Source: Haladaptatus sp. R4
Lineage (GTDB): Archaea; Halobacteriota; Halobacteria; Halobacteriales; Haladaptataceae
Length of the DNA: 64,000 nucleotides
Reading direction: 5' to 3'
NCBI RefSeq assembly: GCF_001625445.1
Contig: NZ_LWHG01000028.1
Coordinates: 465,313-529,312, forward strand
Under the pieces are notes generated by a model that was not told the DNA's origin, did not search any database, and saw only the letters and a list, made by a program, of their open reading frames with translations. Shown here in pieces: positions 51,200 through 59,264 of the stretch; positions within the stretch are counted from its first letter, which is position 1, and each line of letters begins with the position of its first letter. Both the position numbers and the translations under genes were made by a program.

Positions 51200-52500
51200 A
51201 CCTCGAAGCCGATACACTCACACTCCGCGAAGTCGCCGCCCTCGACGTGCGGGGGCGACGCGTTTTTTCTATCCACATCGACACGGCCACGGAGCGTCGA
51301 GTTCCTGAACGCCACGTCGTCGGCCTTGACGAGCACGGTCGCGTTCCCGTCCGCGTCGTGGGTGGCTGTCACTCCATCGAAGACGACTCCCTCGCCGAGG
51401 ACGTTGATACCGTGTCGGTCTTCCGCGCCGTTTCGGAAGGCGAACCGGCAGTCGCGGAGTTCGGTTCCGCCGCGCCACAACTCCACGCAGTAGCCGTGAA
51501 TCGCGCCGTCGCCCGAGTCCACCAGTTCGACGTTTTCCAAGACGACCGGACCGTCCCCGTCGTTGACCTTGATGGCGCGCGCCGAGGACGCACACTCTAT
51601 CTTCAGGTCGCGCACGCGGGCGGCGCGACTCGAAATCCTGAGGCCGTCGTTGTCGCAGTCCGGCAGACGAATTTCGGTGTGCGAGACGCGTGCATCGCCC
51701 TCCTGCAACCAGAGTCCACAGCCGGTGTATTCGGTCTCGTCCACTTCGATTTCCACGCCGCTGGCTTCGTCGCCGTCGCCCAACCGGAGGTTCGCGTTCC
51801 CGTTGTCCTTCCACAGGCCTCCCTCCACGAAACACGGTCCTCTCCCACCTGCGAGGTAGCCGCCGTTGTTCACCCACCCCTCGACGTGGCAGTCGCGGAA
51901 CGTCAACTCGCCGCGGTGGTCGTCGGTAACGCTGATACCGATCGGATGGCTGGTCTGGGACTCCGCGGGTGACTGATCCGGATACGCGTCGGGACGGAAC
52001 GCACACCCGTCCGGTAGCGAGACGTTCACCTCGCCCACCCCATCCGGGTGCGTGACCGCCGCGTAAATCGCCCCGAGGGCCTTCTTGCCCGCCGACGCAC
52101 ATTCCCCCTCCACGGCCACGTTCTCGATTCGCAGGTCGTCGCTCGCCCGCGCGGAGATTGCCTGCGCGCCGACGCCCTCCGCGCTCATGTCGAACGTCAG
52201 GTTTCTAATCTCGACCGTCGTGGCCGACGAATCGGCGGATACGCCCCAATCGCCGCCGACGTCCAGTCCGTACTGCTGATCGGGGTCGGTCACGACCAGC
52301 GTGGCGTGCGGGTCGCCCACCACCGCGACTGCCTCGGCGTCGTTGTGGTAGAACCGGCCGTCGAGGTGGTAGCGTCCCTCTGGAAGCACGAACTTCGTCC
52401 GTGGACCGGCGTGCGCGGAAAGCACTTCGCTCAGGGGTTTCCCGCCGTCCCGAACGCCCGGTTCCGCGTCGGTCACGTTCACCACGTTCCAGTCGGTCAT
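51196..52500 (-). CDS. Right-handed parallel beta-helix protein
   Basis: 434 residues. After MTDWNVVNVTDAEPGVRDGG, FVLPEGRYHLDGRFY resembles pectate-lyase/glycosidase openings; from residue about 95 to 420 repeated beta-turn coils occur (VEIRNLTFDM, DDLRIENVAVEG, RGELTFRDCHVEGWVNN, PVVLENVELVDSGDG, GVVFDGVTATHD). No signal peptide, so it may act inside the cell. Fold is clear; enzyme activity is not. Confidence 0.75.
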   Translation of the reverse strand: MTDWNVVNVTDAEPGVRDGGKPLSEVLSAHAGPRTKFVLPEGRYHLDGRFYHNDAEAVAVVGDPHATLVVTDPDQQYGLDVGGDWGVSADSSATTVEIRNLTFDMSAEGVGAQAISARASDDLRIENVAVEGECASAGKKALGAIYAAVTHPDGVGEVNVSLPDGCAFRPDAYPDQSPAESQTSHPIGISVTDDHRGELTFRDCHVEGWVNNGGYLAGGRGPCFVEGGLWKDNGNANLRLGDGDEASGVEIEVDETEYTGCGLWLQEGDARVSHTEIRLPDCDNDGLRISSRAARVRDLKIECASSARAIKVNDGDGPVVLENVELVDSGDGAIHGYCVELWRGGTELRDCRFAFRNGAEDRHGINVLGEGVVFDGVTATHDADGNATVLVKADDVAFRNSTLRGRVDVDRKNASPPHVEGGDFAECECIGFEV

Positions 52501-52590
52501 GTTCGGGGGTCGGAATCGCTGGCCCTTGGTCGTACCGGCCGCCCTCGAAAGCAAGCCTTAAGTCCGGTGCAGGAAAACGGAAAAGTGAGC

Positions 52591-52665
52591 GGGTCGGTAG
52601 TCTAGTCCGGTTATGACAGCTCCTTCACACGGAGCAGATCGGCAGTTCGAATCTGCCCCGACCCA
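52591..52665 (+). tRNA. tRNA-Val(CAC)
   Basis: Full cloverleaf of 75 nt: acceptor GGGTCGG/CCGACCC, D stem GTC/GAC, anticodon stem GCTCC/GGAGC with loop TTCACAC (anticodon CAC, decoding GTG), T arm GGCAG-TTCGAAT-CTGCC, discriminator A. CCA is not encoded. No intron. A T-rich terminator (ACTTTTTCC) follows at 52678. It sits at the left edge of the accessory region, as integration sites often do. Confidence 0.95.
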
Positions 52666-52732
52666 CTGCATATAAATACTTTTTCCATCATTCCCTGACA
52701 GTTAGCGGCCGGTTTGGGGGGTGCTGGTTCTG

Positions 52733-53002
52733 ATGGCGGTTCGACTTCCGAACCCGGATAGCAACCGCCAGACGTGTGGCTACTGCGAGGCCCACGTCAC
52801 CCAGAAGTTCCGACGCGTCTACGGTACCGACGACGGTCGTGCCCTACGATGCCCCGAGTGCGATTCCTGGGCGCGTATTATGCGCGGATCAGCCTGTGGA
52901 CGCGAGGTTACAGAACGCCTCGACCCACAGGAGTATCCGAGTCGGAAGGGCGGCGTCGAACTCCGGAAGCGACGCGTCACCGACGGCGGTGAGAACGCGT
53001 GA
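52733..53002 (+). CDS. Zinc-ribbon protein of DUF7563 type
   Basis: 89 residues. TCGYCEAHVTQKFRRVYG then LRCPECDSWARI give a CxxC...CxxC zinc ribbon. Such short proteins recur in haloarchaeal proviruses and plasmids. The stop overlaps the GTG of the next ORF (GTGA). Starts the operon 52733-55537. Confidence 0.7.
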   Translation: MAVRLPNPDSNRQTCGYCEAHVTQKFRRVYGTDDGRALRCPECDSWARIMRGSACGREVTERLDPQEYPSRKGGVELRKRRVTDGGENA

Positions 53003-53109
53003 GGGAGTTCGTCCGTGCCAGCGAACTCTACGATGTCGAGACCGGAGTCTCCCTTCGCCATCCCGCGGAACGTGCGGGCATCGAGGTAAGCGGTGAGCAG
53101 GTGAGATAA
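52999..53109 (+). CDS. 36-residue ORF in the provirus-like operon
   Basis: GTG start overlapping the previous stop and ending 2 bp before the next ATG. MREFVRASELYDVETGV then SLRHPAERAGIEVSGEQVR. Too short to classify; the unbroken overlaps on both sides are the main support. Confidence 0.4.
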   Translation: MREFVRASELYDVETGVSLRHPAERAGIEVSGEQVR

Positions 53110-53111
53110 GG

Positions 53112-53561
53112 ATGGTCTCGCCTGCTCGCGACGAAACCCCCCAGTGGCAACGTCGCCTCAAGGGGAAACTGAACGAGAACCCCGCGCGGTTTCTCGATCA
53201 CGACCTCGTCGAACACGGGAGTGCCCACACCGATCACACGCTTCAGCGGCTGGTCACGGCCCGCATTCGCGGAATCGGGACAATCGAGGTCGTCAACGCC
53301 TGGATTGCAGTCGAGCGAAAGATCGACTACGGACCGCGCGAGGGCGTCATCTCGCTCCTCGAAGAACGGAAAGCGTTCCTCGAAGAACACGGCGAGTTCG
53401 AACCGCCGAACCGGCCTCCCGAACAACTGCGTGAATGGGCCAGCGAGCGGGCCGAGACAGCACGACGTCGAAACAACGACTGCGAGGAAGACGTCGAGAA
53501 ACCGCTCTCGGCATCAGAGAAGATCCACCGTCTTCGAAGCGACGGCGGTGACTCGCAGTGA
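53112..53561 (+). CDS. Halovirus/plasmid-type small protein
   Basis: 149 residues: ETPQWQRRLKGKLNENPARF, then LQRLVTARIRGIGTIEVVNAWIAVERK, and an acidic C-terminal helix. Helical and soluble. Its stop overlaps the GTG of the next gene (GTGA). The family recurs next to large proteins like the one downstream in haloarchaeal mobile elements (inference from context). Confidence 0.6.
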   Translation: MVSPARDETPQWQRRLKGKLNENPARFLDHDLVEHGSAHTDHTLQRLVTARIRGIGTIEVVNAWIAVERKIDYGPREGVISLLEERKAFLEEHGEFEPPNRPPEQLREWASERAETARRRNNDCEEDVEKPLSASEKIHRLRSDGGDSQ

Positions 53562-55537
53562 CCCGCGACGTCCACCATGCGGGCCAGAATCGTGACGAAG
53601 TCACGATGGACGACGTCCACGCCGAGCGCGACGACGTCGCCGACGACGCGGTTCTTTCGGGTGACTATACCGTTGGTGAGACCACAACGCAGAACGCCGA
53701 CAGCGAACCGGACAGCGCCCCGACGAACGTCGTTTGCTGTCGGCACTGTGAGCAGGAGTTTCGGCGCGTCTACGACTACGATCAACACGAGTACACCTGC
53801 GAACCGCTCCAACACGCTGTTCGACGAGAGCAGTCGAAGGAGAACGAGGAATCGGTCGAAGATATCGACCGGACGTACTTCATCCGCTCGCAGTGGCACG
53901 AGTTCAAGGCGTACGTGAAGTACGACGTCGGACTCGGCATCTACTACGGGCTGAACAGCCTCCAGAAGGAACACGATTTCCGCGACGATGGCGCGCTCAA
54001 AGCCGAGTTCGGCGTCCCCGACGACATCGCCGAAACGACTGGTCGCGAGCGGTGGGAGCTCGAATTCTCCTTTTCGGATAGCAAGCTGAAACCGTGGCGC
54101 GATTCGTCGTTCCGAATCGAGAACGTTCGCGAGTACTCCGTGAAGATGCACCCTGCGGGTGTCGAGAACCATCGGGATGCGCTTCGAAAAGCGTCGTTCA
54201 ACGTCCGACCGCGCTGGCCGAATCTCGAATCGGAGGACGGTTACAGGGACCCAAGTAACCCGCACGATCTACTCGGAATCGACGTGGAGTACACGGGGTC
54301 GAACATCGACCCGCGAGTGTACCCGAAGTTGTTCTATCAGGCGATGGGCGTTCTCCAGGGTCAACAGGGAAAGAAGTGGTCGAATCCGACGTACATCCCG
54401 TACGACGACGTCCGCCCGGAGAACATCCACCACTCGTCGAACATCACCGACGGAGAGCTGTACGTTCGACTCGATAAGGATCTGACCGGGCCGCTGTACG
54501 CCATCGACGGGCCGATTCATCGAATCTCGATGCTGCTCGCCGACGAACGTCGAGGCTACGCGAAGAGTATTCGCGACGATCGCGAGTGCGAGGGCTACTA
54601 TCACGTTGCGACCATCGACCACGAACGAGCCGGAGAGTTGCTCGGCGGTCACGTTCTCGGGAAGGAGTTCAAACACTACCACGTCCGGAACCCCGACGCG
54701 GTCGAGGGCGACGCCACGCTCGAACATCCGAAATTTGGTGTTGCTCTTCAGAATTCGGTGACCGACCGGACGGTCTACTGGGACGATCTTCGACGAGTGG
54801 AGACGGAACTCGACGAAGCACTACTGAACGCACTCGACTGGACTGACATTCCGATTCGCCCCGACGGGCAGGTGTACGTCGAAGACGACGTCTTCGAGGT
54901 GACGGGCGAACGGCGATTCAGAAACCTCGTGCCGAATCGACTCCCGAGCATCCAGCAGGAGCAGCACGACGACGTGATGCGCGTCGTTCCGAACCTCGCT
55001 CCGACCGACGTCGAGATCGCGGAGGAGTTGCTGACCGACGGCGGGCAGATCGCGCCGAAAAATCTGGCCGAAGATCTGGGTCGACACATCGATACGGTGT
55101 ACACGTCGCTGAAGCGACTCGGCTCGATCGTCGTCCACGAGTACGGTGATGTTCGGCTTCGCTCGAAGAACGTCGCCCAGGAGATACTGAAGTATCTCCG
55201 GGGGGCAAAAGAGTCGTTCCAAGTGTCGATGTCGGAAGCCGCCGACCGACTCGTTCAGGCGGAGAAAGTCGTCGACGGTGACTCGGCGTTTGCTCGGTGG
55301 CGCGAGACCTACGGCGTCGAGTTCGACGATCGGGAAGGTGAGCCCGACGAGTTGACGATGAAGTATACGCCGGAGTCGAAGGACGAAGTTCGACGAATCC
55401 TCCGAACCGGTGCCAATCGGTGGAGCCAACTCACCGGAAAAGCGGTGCGTCAGTTCGCCTTCGAGGTGCGACCTGCAGTTCGGCTCGCTGACGGGACCGT
55501 GTTCGCGCCGCAGTACTGGGTGCGAAGCTTCGGCTGA
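53558..55537 (+). CDS. Large provirus-type protein with zinc finger and wHTH
   Basis: 659 residues. Residues about 68-85 hold a finger (VVCCRHCEQEFRRVYDYDQHEYTC). A long central alpha/beta part follows (RTYFIRSQWHEFKAYVKYDVGLGIYYGL). Near residue 480 there is a winged-helix stretch (LTDGGQIAPKNLAEDLGRHIDTVYTSLKRLGSIVV), then an effector-like C-terminus. This architecture belongs to the large conserved proteins of haloarchaeal integrative elements and pleolipovirus-like proviruses, of unproven function, possibly replication or regulation. Last gene of its operon. Confidence 0.65.
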   Translation: MTRDVHHAGQNRDEVTMDDVHAERDDVADDAVLSGDYTVGETTTQNADSEPDSAPTNVVCCRHCEQEFRRVYDYDQHEYTCEPLQHAVRREQSKENEESVEDIDRTYFIRSQWHEFKAYVKYDVGLGIYYGLNSLQKEHDFRDDGALKAEFGVPDDIAETTGRERWELEFSFSDSKLKPWRDSSFRIENVREYSVKMHPAGVENHRDALRKASFNVRPRWPNLESEDGYRDPSNPHDLLGIDVEYTGSNIDPRVYPKLFYQAMGVLQGQQGKKWSNPTYIPYDDVRPENIHHSSNITDGELYVRLDKDLTGPLYAIDGPIHRISMLLADERRGYAKSIRDDRECEGYYHVATIDHERAGELLGGHVLGKEFKHYHVRNPDAVEGDATLEHPKFGVALQNSVTDRTVYWDDLRRVETELDEALLNALDWTDIPIRPDGQVYVEDDVFEVTGERRFRNLVPNRLPSIQQEQHDDVMRVVPNLAPTDVEIAEELLTDGGQIAPKNLAEDLGRHIDTVYTSLKRLGSIVVHEYGDVRLRSKNVAQEILKYLRGAKESFQVSMSEAADRLVQAEKVVDGDSAFARWRETYGVEFDDREGEPDELTMKYTPESKDEVRRILRTGANRWSQLTGKAVRQFAFEVRPAVRLADGTVFAPQYWVRSFG

Positions 55538-55890
55538 CCGCCTGACGTTCGAGTGGCGACACTCTCGTTCGAACCGATTTACCCTAACTACACTTTCCCT
55601 TTTCTGAATTTGAAACAAGTAAACTTGTATTGGGTCAGAAGTGGAACGGGCGAGTATCGAGAGCGACCACGACCGACCGTGACAATTCGAGGGGGACCCC
55701 CGCATTTCCGCTTAGAATGTGTGGCTAAAGAGCCACGGGCCTAAAGTACGTCTCGCGCTTTCGCGCTCGACACCGGAAACAAAGGACACCGCGGTTGTTC
55801 GGCGAATCGAGCGCAACCCAACCGGGTACGGGAAGATTTGCTGAAATACGGGAAGGATTTACGTTCTGCACGCCCAATAGTACAGTAACG
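55538..55890. other. Gene-free stretch with three short palindromes
   Basis: 353 bases with no supported ORF. ACAAGT-AA-ACTTGT at 55615-55628, GGGGGACCCCC near 55691-55701 and GTGGCT-AAAG-AGCCAC at 55721-55736. The last two can form hairpins and may end transcription from the upstream operon. The promoter of the vapB-like gene lies just before 55891. Confidence 0.5.
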
Positions 55891-56157
55891 ATGTCGAAAT
55901 CGACAGACGAACGCGGCCGCATCTACCTCCCGAAAGACGTCCGGGAACGGTTCGGCGAGCATTACCGGATCGTCGAACTGCCGAACCACGTCGCGCTCTT
56001 CCCCGTCGATGATGACCCGCTCGAGGGGTTGCGCGACGCCGTCGGAGACGCCTTTGACGACGTGGACGGAAGCGAGCTCAAGGAAGAAGCACGCGAGGCG
56101 ATCTCCGAAGAAGTTCGCGAAGAAACCGAACAACGGTCACAGGAGCGGACGGAGTAA
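55891..56157 (+). CDS. vapB: AbrB-type antitoxin (VapB-like)
   Basis: 88 residues. The swapped-hairpin AbrB motif is DERGRIYLPKDVRERFGEHYRIVELPNHVALFPV, followed by a helical toxin-binding tail. The PIN-domain gene starts four bases later, giving the usual antitoxin-toxin order. ATG 55891 is chosen over 55795, which would add unrelated sequence crossing the promoter. Confidence 0.88.
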   Translation: MSKSTDERGRIYLPKDVRERFGEHYRIVELPNHVALFPVDDDPLEGLRDAVGDAFDDVDGSELKEEAREAISEEVREETEQRSQERTE

Positions 56158-56160
56158 CGC

Positions 56161-56562
56161 GTGTACGTCGAAACCGACTTTCTCATCGCGCTCGTCAAAA
56201 ACGACGACTGGTTGCAGGAATCCGCACTCCGTGAGCTCGAGGAGCGTGATGACATCCACACGTCGATTCTCGCGTACGCCGAAGTGCTGGTGTTATTCTA
56301 TGACCGAGGCGACTCGGAGTACAAGATCGACGCGCCACGAGCCATCGCAAACCTCCTCGAACTCGTCCCAATCGAGCCAGAAACGCACGAGGACGCGGTT
56401 CTCGCGGCGGCGACGTTTCTCGATGAGTACGAGATGACTCCGTTCGACGCGCTTCATGCGGGCGTCATTGCAACCGGAGAAGAAACGGTGCTATCGACCG
56501 AACAGGACTACGACAAGATCGGACTCGACCGAGTTCCGTTGGAACCTCACGAAGACGAGTGA
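56161..56562 (+). CDS. vapC: PIN-domain ribonuclease toxin (VapC-like)
   Basis: 133 residues, GTG start. Four acidic residues of the PIN site: ETDFLIALVKND (Asp), LAYAEVLVLF (Glu), MTPFDALHAGV (Asp) and LSTEQDYDKIG (Asp). VapC toxins cut tRNA or rRNA; the target here is unknown. Paired with the AbrB antitoxin upstream. Confidence 0.9.
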   Translation: MYVETDFLIALVKNDDWLQESALRELEERDDIHTSILAYAEVLVLFYDRGDSEYKIDAPRAIANLLELVPIEPETHEDAVLAAATFLDEYEMTPFDALHAGVIATGEETVLSTEQDYDKIGLDRVPLEPHEDE

Positions 56563-56638
56563 CGACATAGAACCGTTACCATCCCTTCGGAGTTCATCGC
56601 CGGAATTTCAGCGACGAACGTGAGCGGTCCCGACCGGC

Positions 56639-57196
56639 TCATTCCGAGAGGTTCTCGAAGCAGTCGTCACAGGGGCGGTAATGTCCACCGAGGACGGAGG
56701 GATCGACTACTCGGTAGTCACCACGTTGTCCACAGAGTGGCCCGTCCGTCGTCGGGGCGTGCATGATCTTCGAGGTTCCACCGGTGACCATGACTTCATC
56801 GGTACGTGAGGTGAGCGACGGAATCAATGGCGTCACGATGGGTTCGAAGGCGTCCTCGTCGGACTGGTCCTGTGATTCACCACCGTCGAAGGTGTCTCCC
56901 GTCGAAACGCGCGCTTCGACCGGGCTGTCGGGTTGGAGGGCGAGGTATTCCAGAATCCCCTGGAAGCAGGACCGGCACGGTCGCAAGCCACTCAGTCGGA
57001 CGGTTTCCGGGTCTGCAGTGTGCCATTCGGAATCGCACGGTCCGGCACTACACGCGGGTAATGGGTCCGTCTCTCCGGAGAGGTCGAGGCGATGGAACAC
57101 CGCGCTAGTTGGTCTCGCCACTACCTGCTCGGGGAACGCCGACCGGACGTTTTGGAAGCGCGAGAGCAGTCCGCTGGATGGAGTGTCGCTACTCAT
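56639..57196 (-). CDS. Double CxxC-pair protein, unknown
   Basis: 185 residues. A first site PACSAGPCDSEWHTAD with GLRPCRSCFQ and a C-terminal GPLCGQRGDYRVVD with YRPCDDCFENL: two metal sites with the same CxxC-type second half. HAPTTDGPLCG resembles halovirus zinc-binding proteins. Its ATG overlaps the AbrB gene by 8 bp, so they are co-translated. Confidence 0.65.
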   Translation of the reverse strand: MSSDTPSSGLLSRFQNVRSAFPEQVVARPTSAVFHRLDLSGETDPLPACSAGPCDSEWHTADPETVRLSGLRPCRSCFQGILEYLALQPDSPVEARVSTGDTFDGGESQDQSDEDAFEPIVTPLIPSLTSRTDEVMVTGGTSKIMHAPTTDGPLCGQRGDYRVVDPSVLGGHYRPCDDCFENLSE

Positions 57197-57389
57197 ACTG
57201 TGGTCGGAATTGCTCGGCGGGGCGAATCAGGATGCCCTCGTCTCCTCGCTGAACGCTGAAGAGGAGTTCGTCGCCCGATTCGATGTCGAAGGCCTCGACG
57301 AGGTCCTTCGGAATCGTCACCAAGTTACAGCCATCGCCCGCTTGCACGGTGCGCGTATCCGCGTACATCAACGGTGCGCCCTTGCTCAT
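57189..57389 (-). CDS. AbrB-type DNA-binding protein
   Basis: 66 residues. DTRTVQAGDGCNLVTIPKDLVEAFDIESGDELLFSVQRGDEGILI is a complete AbrB/SpoVT swapped hairpin. ATG 57389 overlaps the TGA of the upstream Cys-rich microprotein (ATGA). Here no PIN partner follows, so a regulator role is likelier than antitoxin. Confidence 0.85.
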   Translation of the reverse strand: MSKGAPLMYADTRTVQAGDGCNLVTIPKDLVEAFDIESGDELLFSVQRGDEGILIRPAEQFRPQYE

Positions 57390-57535
57390 GCGTCGTCCTC
57401 CCGTTTGCAATGTGGCTCCTCTGGATCGCAGTCGTAGAAACGGCAGCGAGCACAGTAGTCGAGACCGCCGTTGTCACGGAGACACACCGAACAATTGCAC
57501 TCGCGCCGACTGTGCGAGGACGTGGACTGACTCAC
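57386..57535 (-). CDS. 49-residue Cys-rich zinc microprotein
   Basis: GTG start 57535, TGA 57386-57388. Sequence has eight or so Cys/His in pairs: RECNCSVCLRDNGG, LDYCARCRFYDCDPEEPHC. Likely binds one or two zinc ions. An AAGGAG ribosome-binding site lies about 10 nt before the GTG, and start and stop overlap both neighbours, so it belongs to a chain of coupled genes. Confidence 0.65.
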   Translation of the reverse strand: MSQSTSSHSRRECNCSVCLRDNGGLDYCARCRFYDCDPEEPHCKREDDA

Positions 57536-57606
57536 AGCGCCTCACTCCTTTCAACCTTCTTTGAATTAGGGGCCTCTTCTACTGTTCCATCGGGTTGTTT
57601 TTTCAT
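57532..57606 (-). CDS. 24-residue leader ORF of the microprotein operon
   Basis: MKKQPDGTVEEAPNSKKVER then SEAL and stop. ATG 57606 lies about 30 nt after a TATA box (TTTATAGCC, 57632-57640 minus strand), as for a leaderless mRNA, and its stop overlaps the next GTG (GTGA). Could be a true micropeptide or a translational leader for the gene at 57535. Confidence 0.5.
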   Translation of the reverse strand: MKKQPDGTVEEAPNSKKVERSEAL

Positions 57607-58003
57607 TGTCGGAAAAGCGAGAAACCGGGGTGGCTATAAAGATTCTCCTTGTATCTATGGAGCGTATTATCAGTCGTCGTTCGACGAGTCCGTGACGGTG
57701 TTTCTAGTTCTTCGAAGCAGGGTTATGGTCTCTACGCCCGGGGGGACCCTACCGAGCCTATCCGAGACGCGCGCGTGCGTATTCGCTTGAAATTCGCCTC
57801 GAGCTCGGAATGGACCTTGGGTTCGAAAATCACAGTTCTCGGAATACGAACTCCAGTGTTCATGCTGGCATGAGTAACGTCAAAGTGTACAGACAATCGC
57901 ACCGACGAACTCGTCGAGTGATTAAAGATGGTTCCGTACTCACGAGCGATTCACTCGGAGTAGGCAAGCACCTTCGATTGTGATTACAGCCTATTCGCGA
58001 GTA
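57607..58003. other. Gene-free stretch upstream of the microprotein operon
   Basis: 397 bases. Apart from the minus-strand TATA box at 57632-57640, I see no supported gene. A 74-residue plus-strand ORF (57649-57873) has no domain, no promoter and atypical codon use, and is not accepted. Confidence 0.45.
57632..57640 (-). promoter_or_regulatory. TATA box of the microprotein operon
   Basis: TTTATAGCC on the minus strand, centred about 30 nt from ATG 57606 and over 95 nt from the next start, which points to 57606 as the 5' end of the mRNA. Confidence 0.5.
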
Positions 58004-58663
58004 TTACCCACACACGTGAGTGTAACAGGTCGCGTTTTTGCACGTGTCCCAGCAGCAACACGATGAACGATACACGCACGACCCGGAGGAACAATTGAAT
58101 GGGACACACGTAGAGCACGTGTCCGTTGCCTCAACACCCTGTGTGCTACTCGGATGCATGGAACCGACTTTGTAGAAAAAGTCGTGTTCAGTCTCGCTCT
58201 TCGAGAAGACTGCCCATCGGACATCATCTTTCGGCCGAGCAAGAATGGTCAGAGTTCCATCCTCGAACTCTCGAACAATACGGATCTCGGGGGACACGTC
58301 GCCGTCTATGAGCAAGGCTCGAAACGCGGCGAGATAACGGCCACTGTTATCTTGGGTCGTTTGCCACTCATCGGTGTCGACAACAATGTCGAACTCGTCC
58401 ACGGATGGACGCTCTATATAGCCTTCCTCAGCAACAGCCGTAATCATTTCCGGATACGAACTGAACAACTGTTGTACCGCCTCGACACTCTTGTACTCTT
58501 TAGTCGCCTCGTTCACCTCGGATTTTGAAAGACGACGTTGATTCGAATCGGCTGCAGCAGTACTGCTTAAGCTGATAGCGGCGGCACCCGCTGTAGCCAT
58601 GGATCGGAGAACATTCCGACGAGCGATACCTGTATCATTATCACTAGTCTTTTCTGGGGCCAT
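58004..58663 (-). CDS. Tat-exported precursor with ten-Cys C-terminus (halocin-like)
   Basis: 219 residues. GIARRNVLRSMATAGAAAISLSS is a twin-arginine signal. The middle domain (RRLSKSEVNEATKEYKSVEAVQQLF, ILARPKDDVRWAVFSKS) is followed by a GSMHPSSTQGVEA spacer and, at residues 183-219, a 37-residue tail with ten cysteines (CSTCVPFNC, SSCCCWDTC, ATCYTHVCG). A Tat signal, an N-terminal body and a short Cys-rich C-terminal peptide is the layout of halocin C8 precursors, where the tail is the antimicrobial peptide and the body gives immunity. The assignment is by layout, not by sequence match. TATA (TTTATAT, 58691-58697) lies about 31 nt before ATG 58663. Confidence 0.65.
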   Translation of the reverse strand: MAPEKTSDNDTGIARRNVLRSMATAGAAAISLSSTAAADSNQRRLSKSEVNEATKEYKSVEAVQQLFSSYPEMITAVAEEGYIERPSVDEFDIVVDTDEWQTTQDNSGRYLAAFRALLIDGDVSPEIRIVREFEDGTLTILARPKDDVRWAVFSKSETEHDFFYKVGSMHPSSTQGVEATDTCSTCVPFNCSSGSCVYRSSCCCWDTCKNATCYTHVCG

Positions 58664-58754
58664 TCCCACATTATAATCTGTAAAAATAATATATAAATTT
58701 ATTCTAGGCAGCTAAAAATAATTTTCAACGGTATCTTTTGTATTGTGGTCAGGT

Positions 58755-59264
58755 TCATTCTTGTAATGTGATCAGCAACGCGATAACGCCGACGAGGAGT
58801 GCAATCAGGGCAAAGACCGGGTATCCACCGGTTGCACTACGAAATGCCACATATCCGATGGTTGCACCAACAGTGAGAACAACTACATGACTGACGAGGT
58901 GAATTCCTTCGATTCGGAGCGTCGAAACTTCTCGACCGACCTCGTCCGTAATGGTGAGCCCGTTCTGCCCGACATCCCAAGAGATCACTGTAAGGAATGC
59001 AGCGATAAGGAGAAACAACGGTGCGATTCCGAGTAGTCCGGCAACGACGACCGCACCGAATAGCACTGCGGACCCGACCGTGAGGATTTCCGACGACCCT
59101 CGAACGAGGCCAACCACGAGGAACACGACCCCACTAACGCTGGCTATGAGAGTGTACACGGAGACAGCAGTAACGAGGAGGACCCCGAACGCGGCCAGTA
59201 AGGCGACGACGGTACTGAACAGCGGCGGTGTTCCCCGTGATATCCATCCAGTGCTACGGTGCAT
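58755..59264 (-). CDS. Polytopic membrane protein of the DUF58 operon
   Basis: 169 residues with about five membrane helices (LFSTVVALLAAFGVLLVTAVS, SGVVFLVVGLV, VLFGAVVVAGLLGIAPLFLLIAAF, IHLVSHVVVLTVGATIGYVAF, VFALIALLVGVIALLI). It overlaps the upstream DUF58 gene by 11 bp. Possibly DUF7519-like; function unknown. Confidence 0.65.
   Translation of the reverse strand: MHRSTGWISRGTPPLFSTVVALLAAFGVLLVTAVSVYTLIASVSGVVFLVVGLVRGSSEILTVGSAVLFGAVVVAGLLGIAPLFLLIAAFLTVISWDVGQNGLTITDEVGREVSTLRIEGIHLVSHVVVLTVGATIGYVAFRSATGGYPVFALIALLVGVIALLITLQE

Noticed and set aside
57649..57873. 74-residue plus-strand ORF
   Set aside because: No promoter, no domain, atypical codon use.
58154..58528. 124-residue plus-strand ORF antisense to the halocin-like gene
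   Set aside because: Codon positions mirror the minus-strand gene; no start signal or domain.
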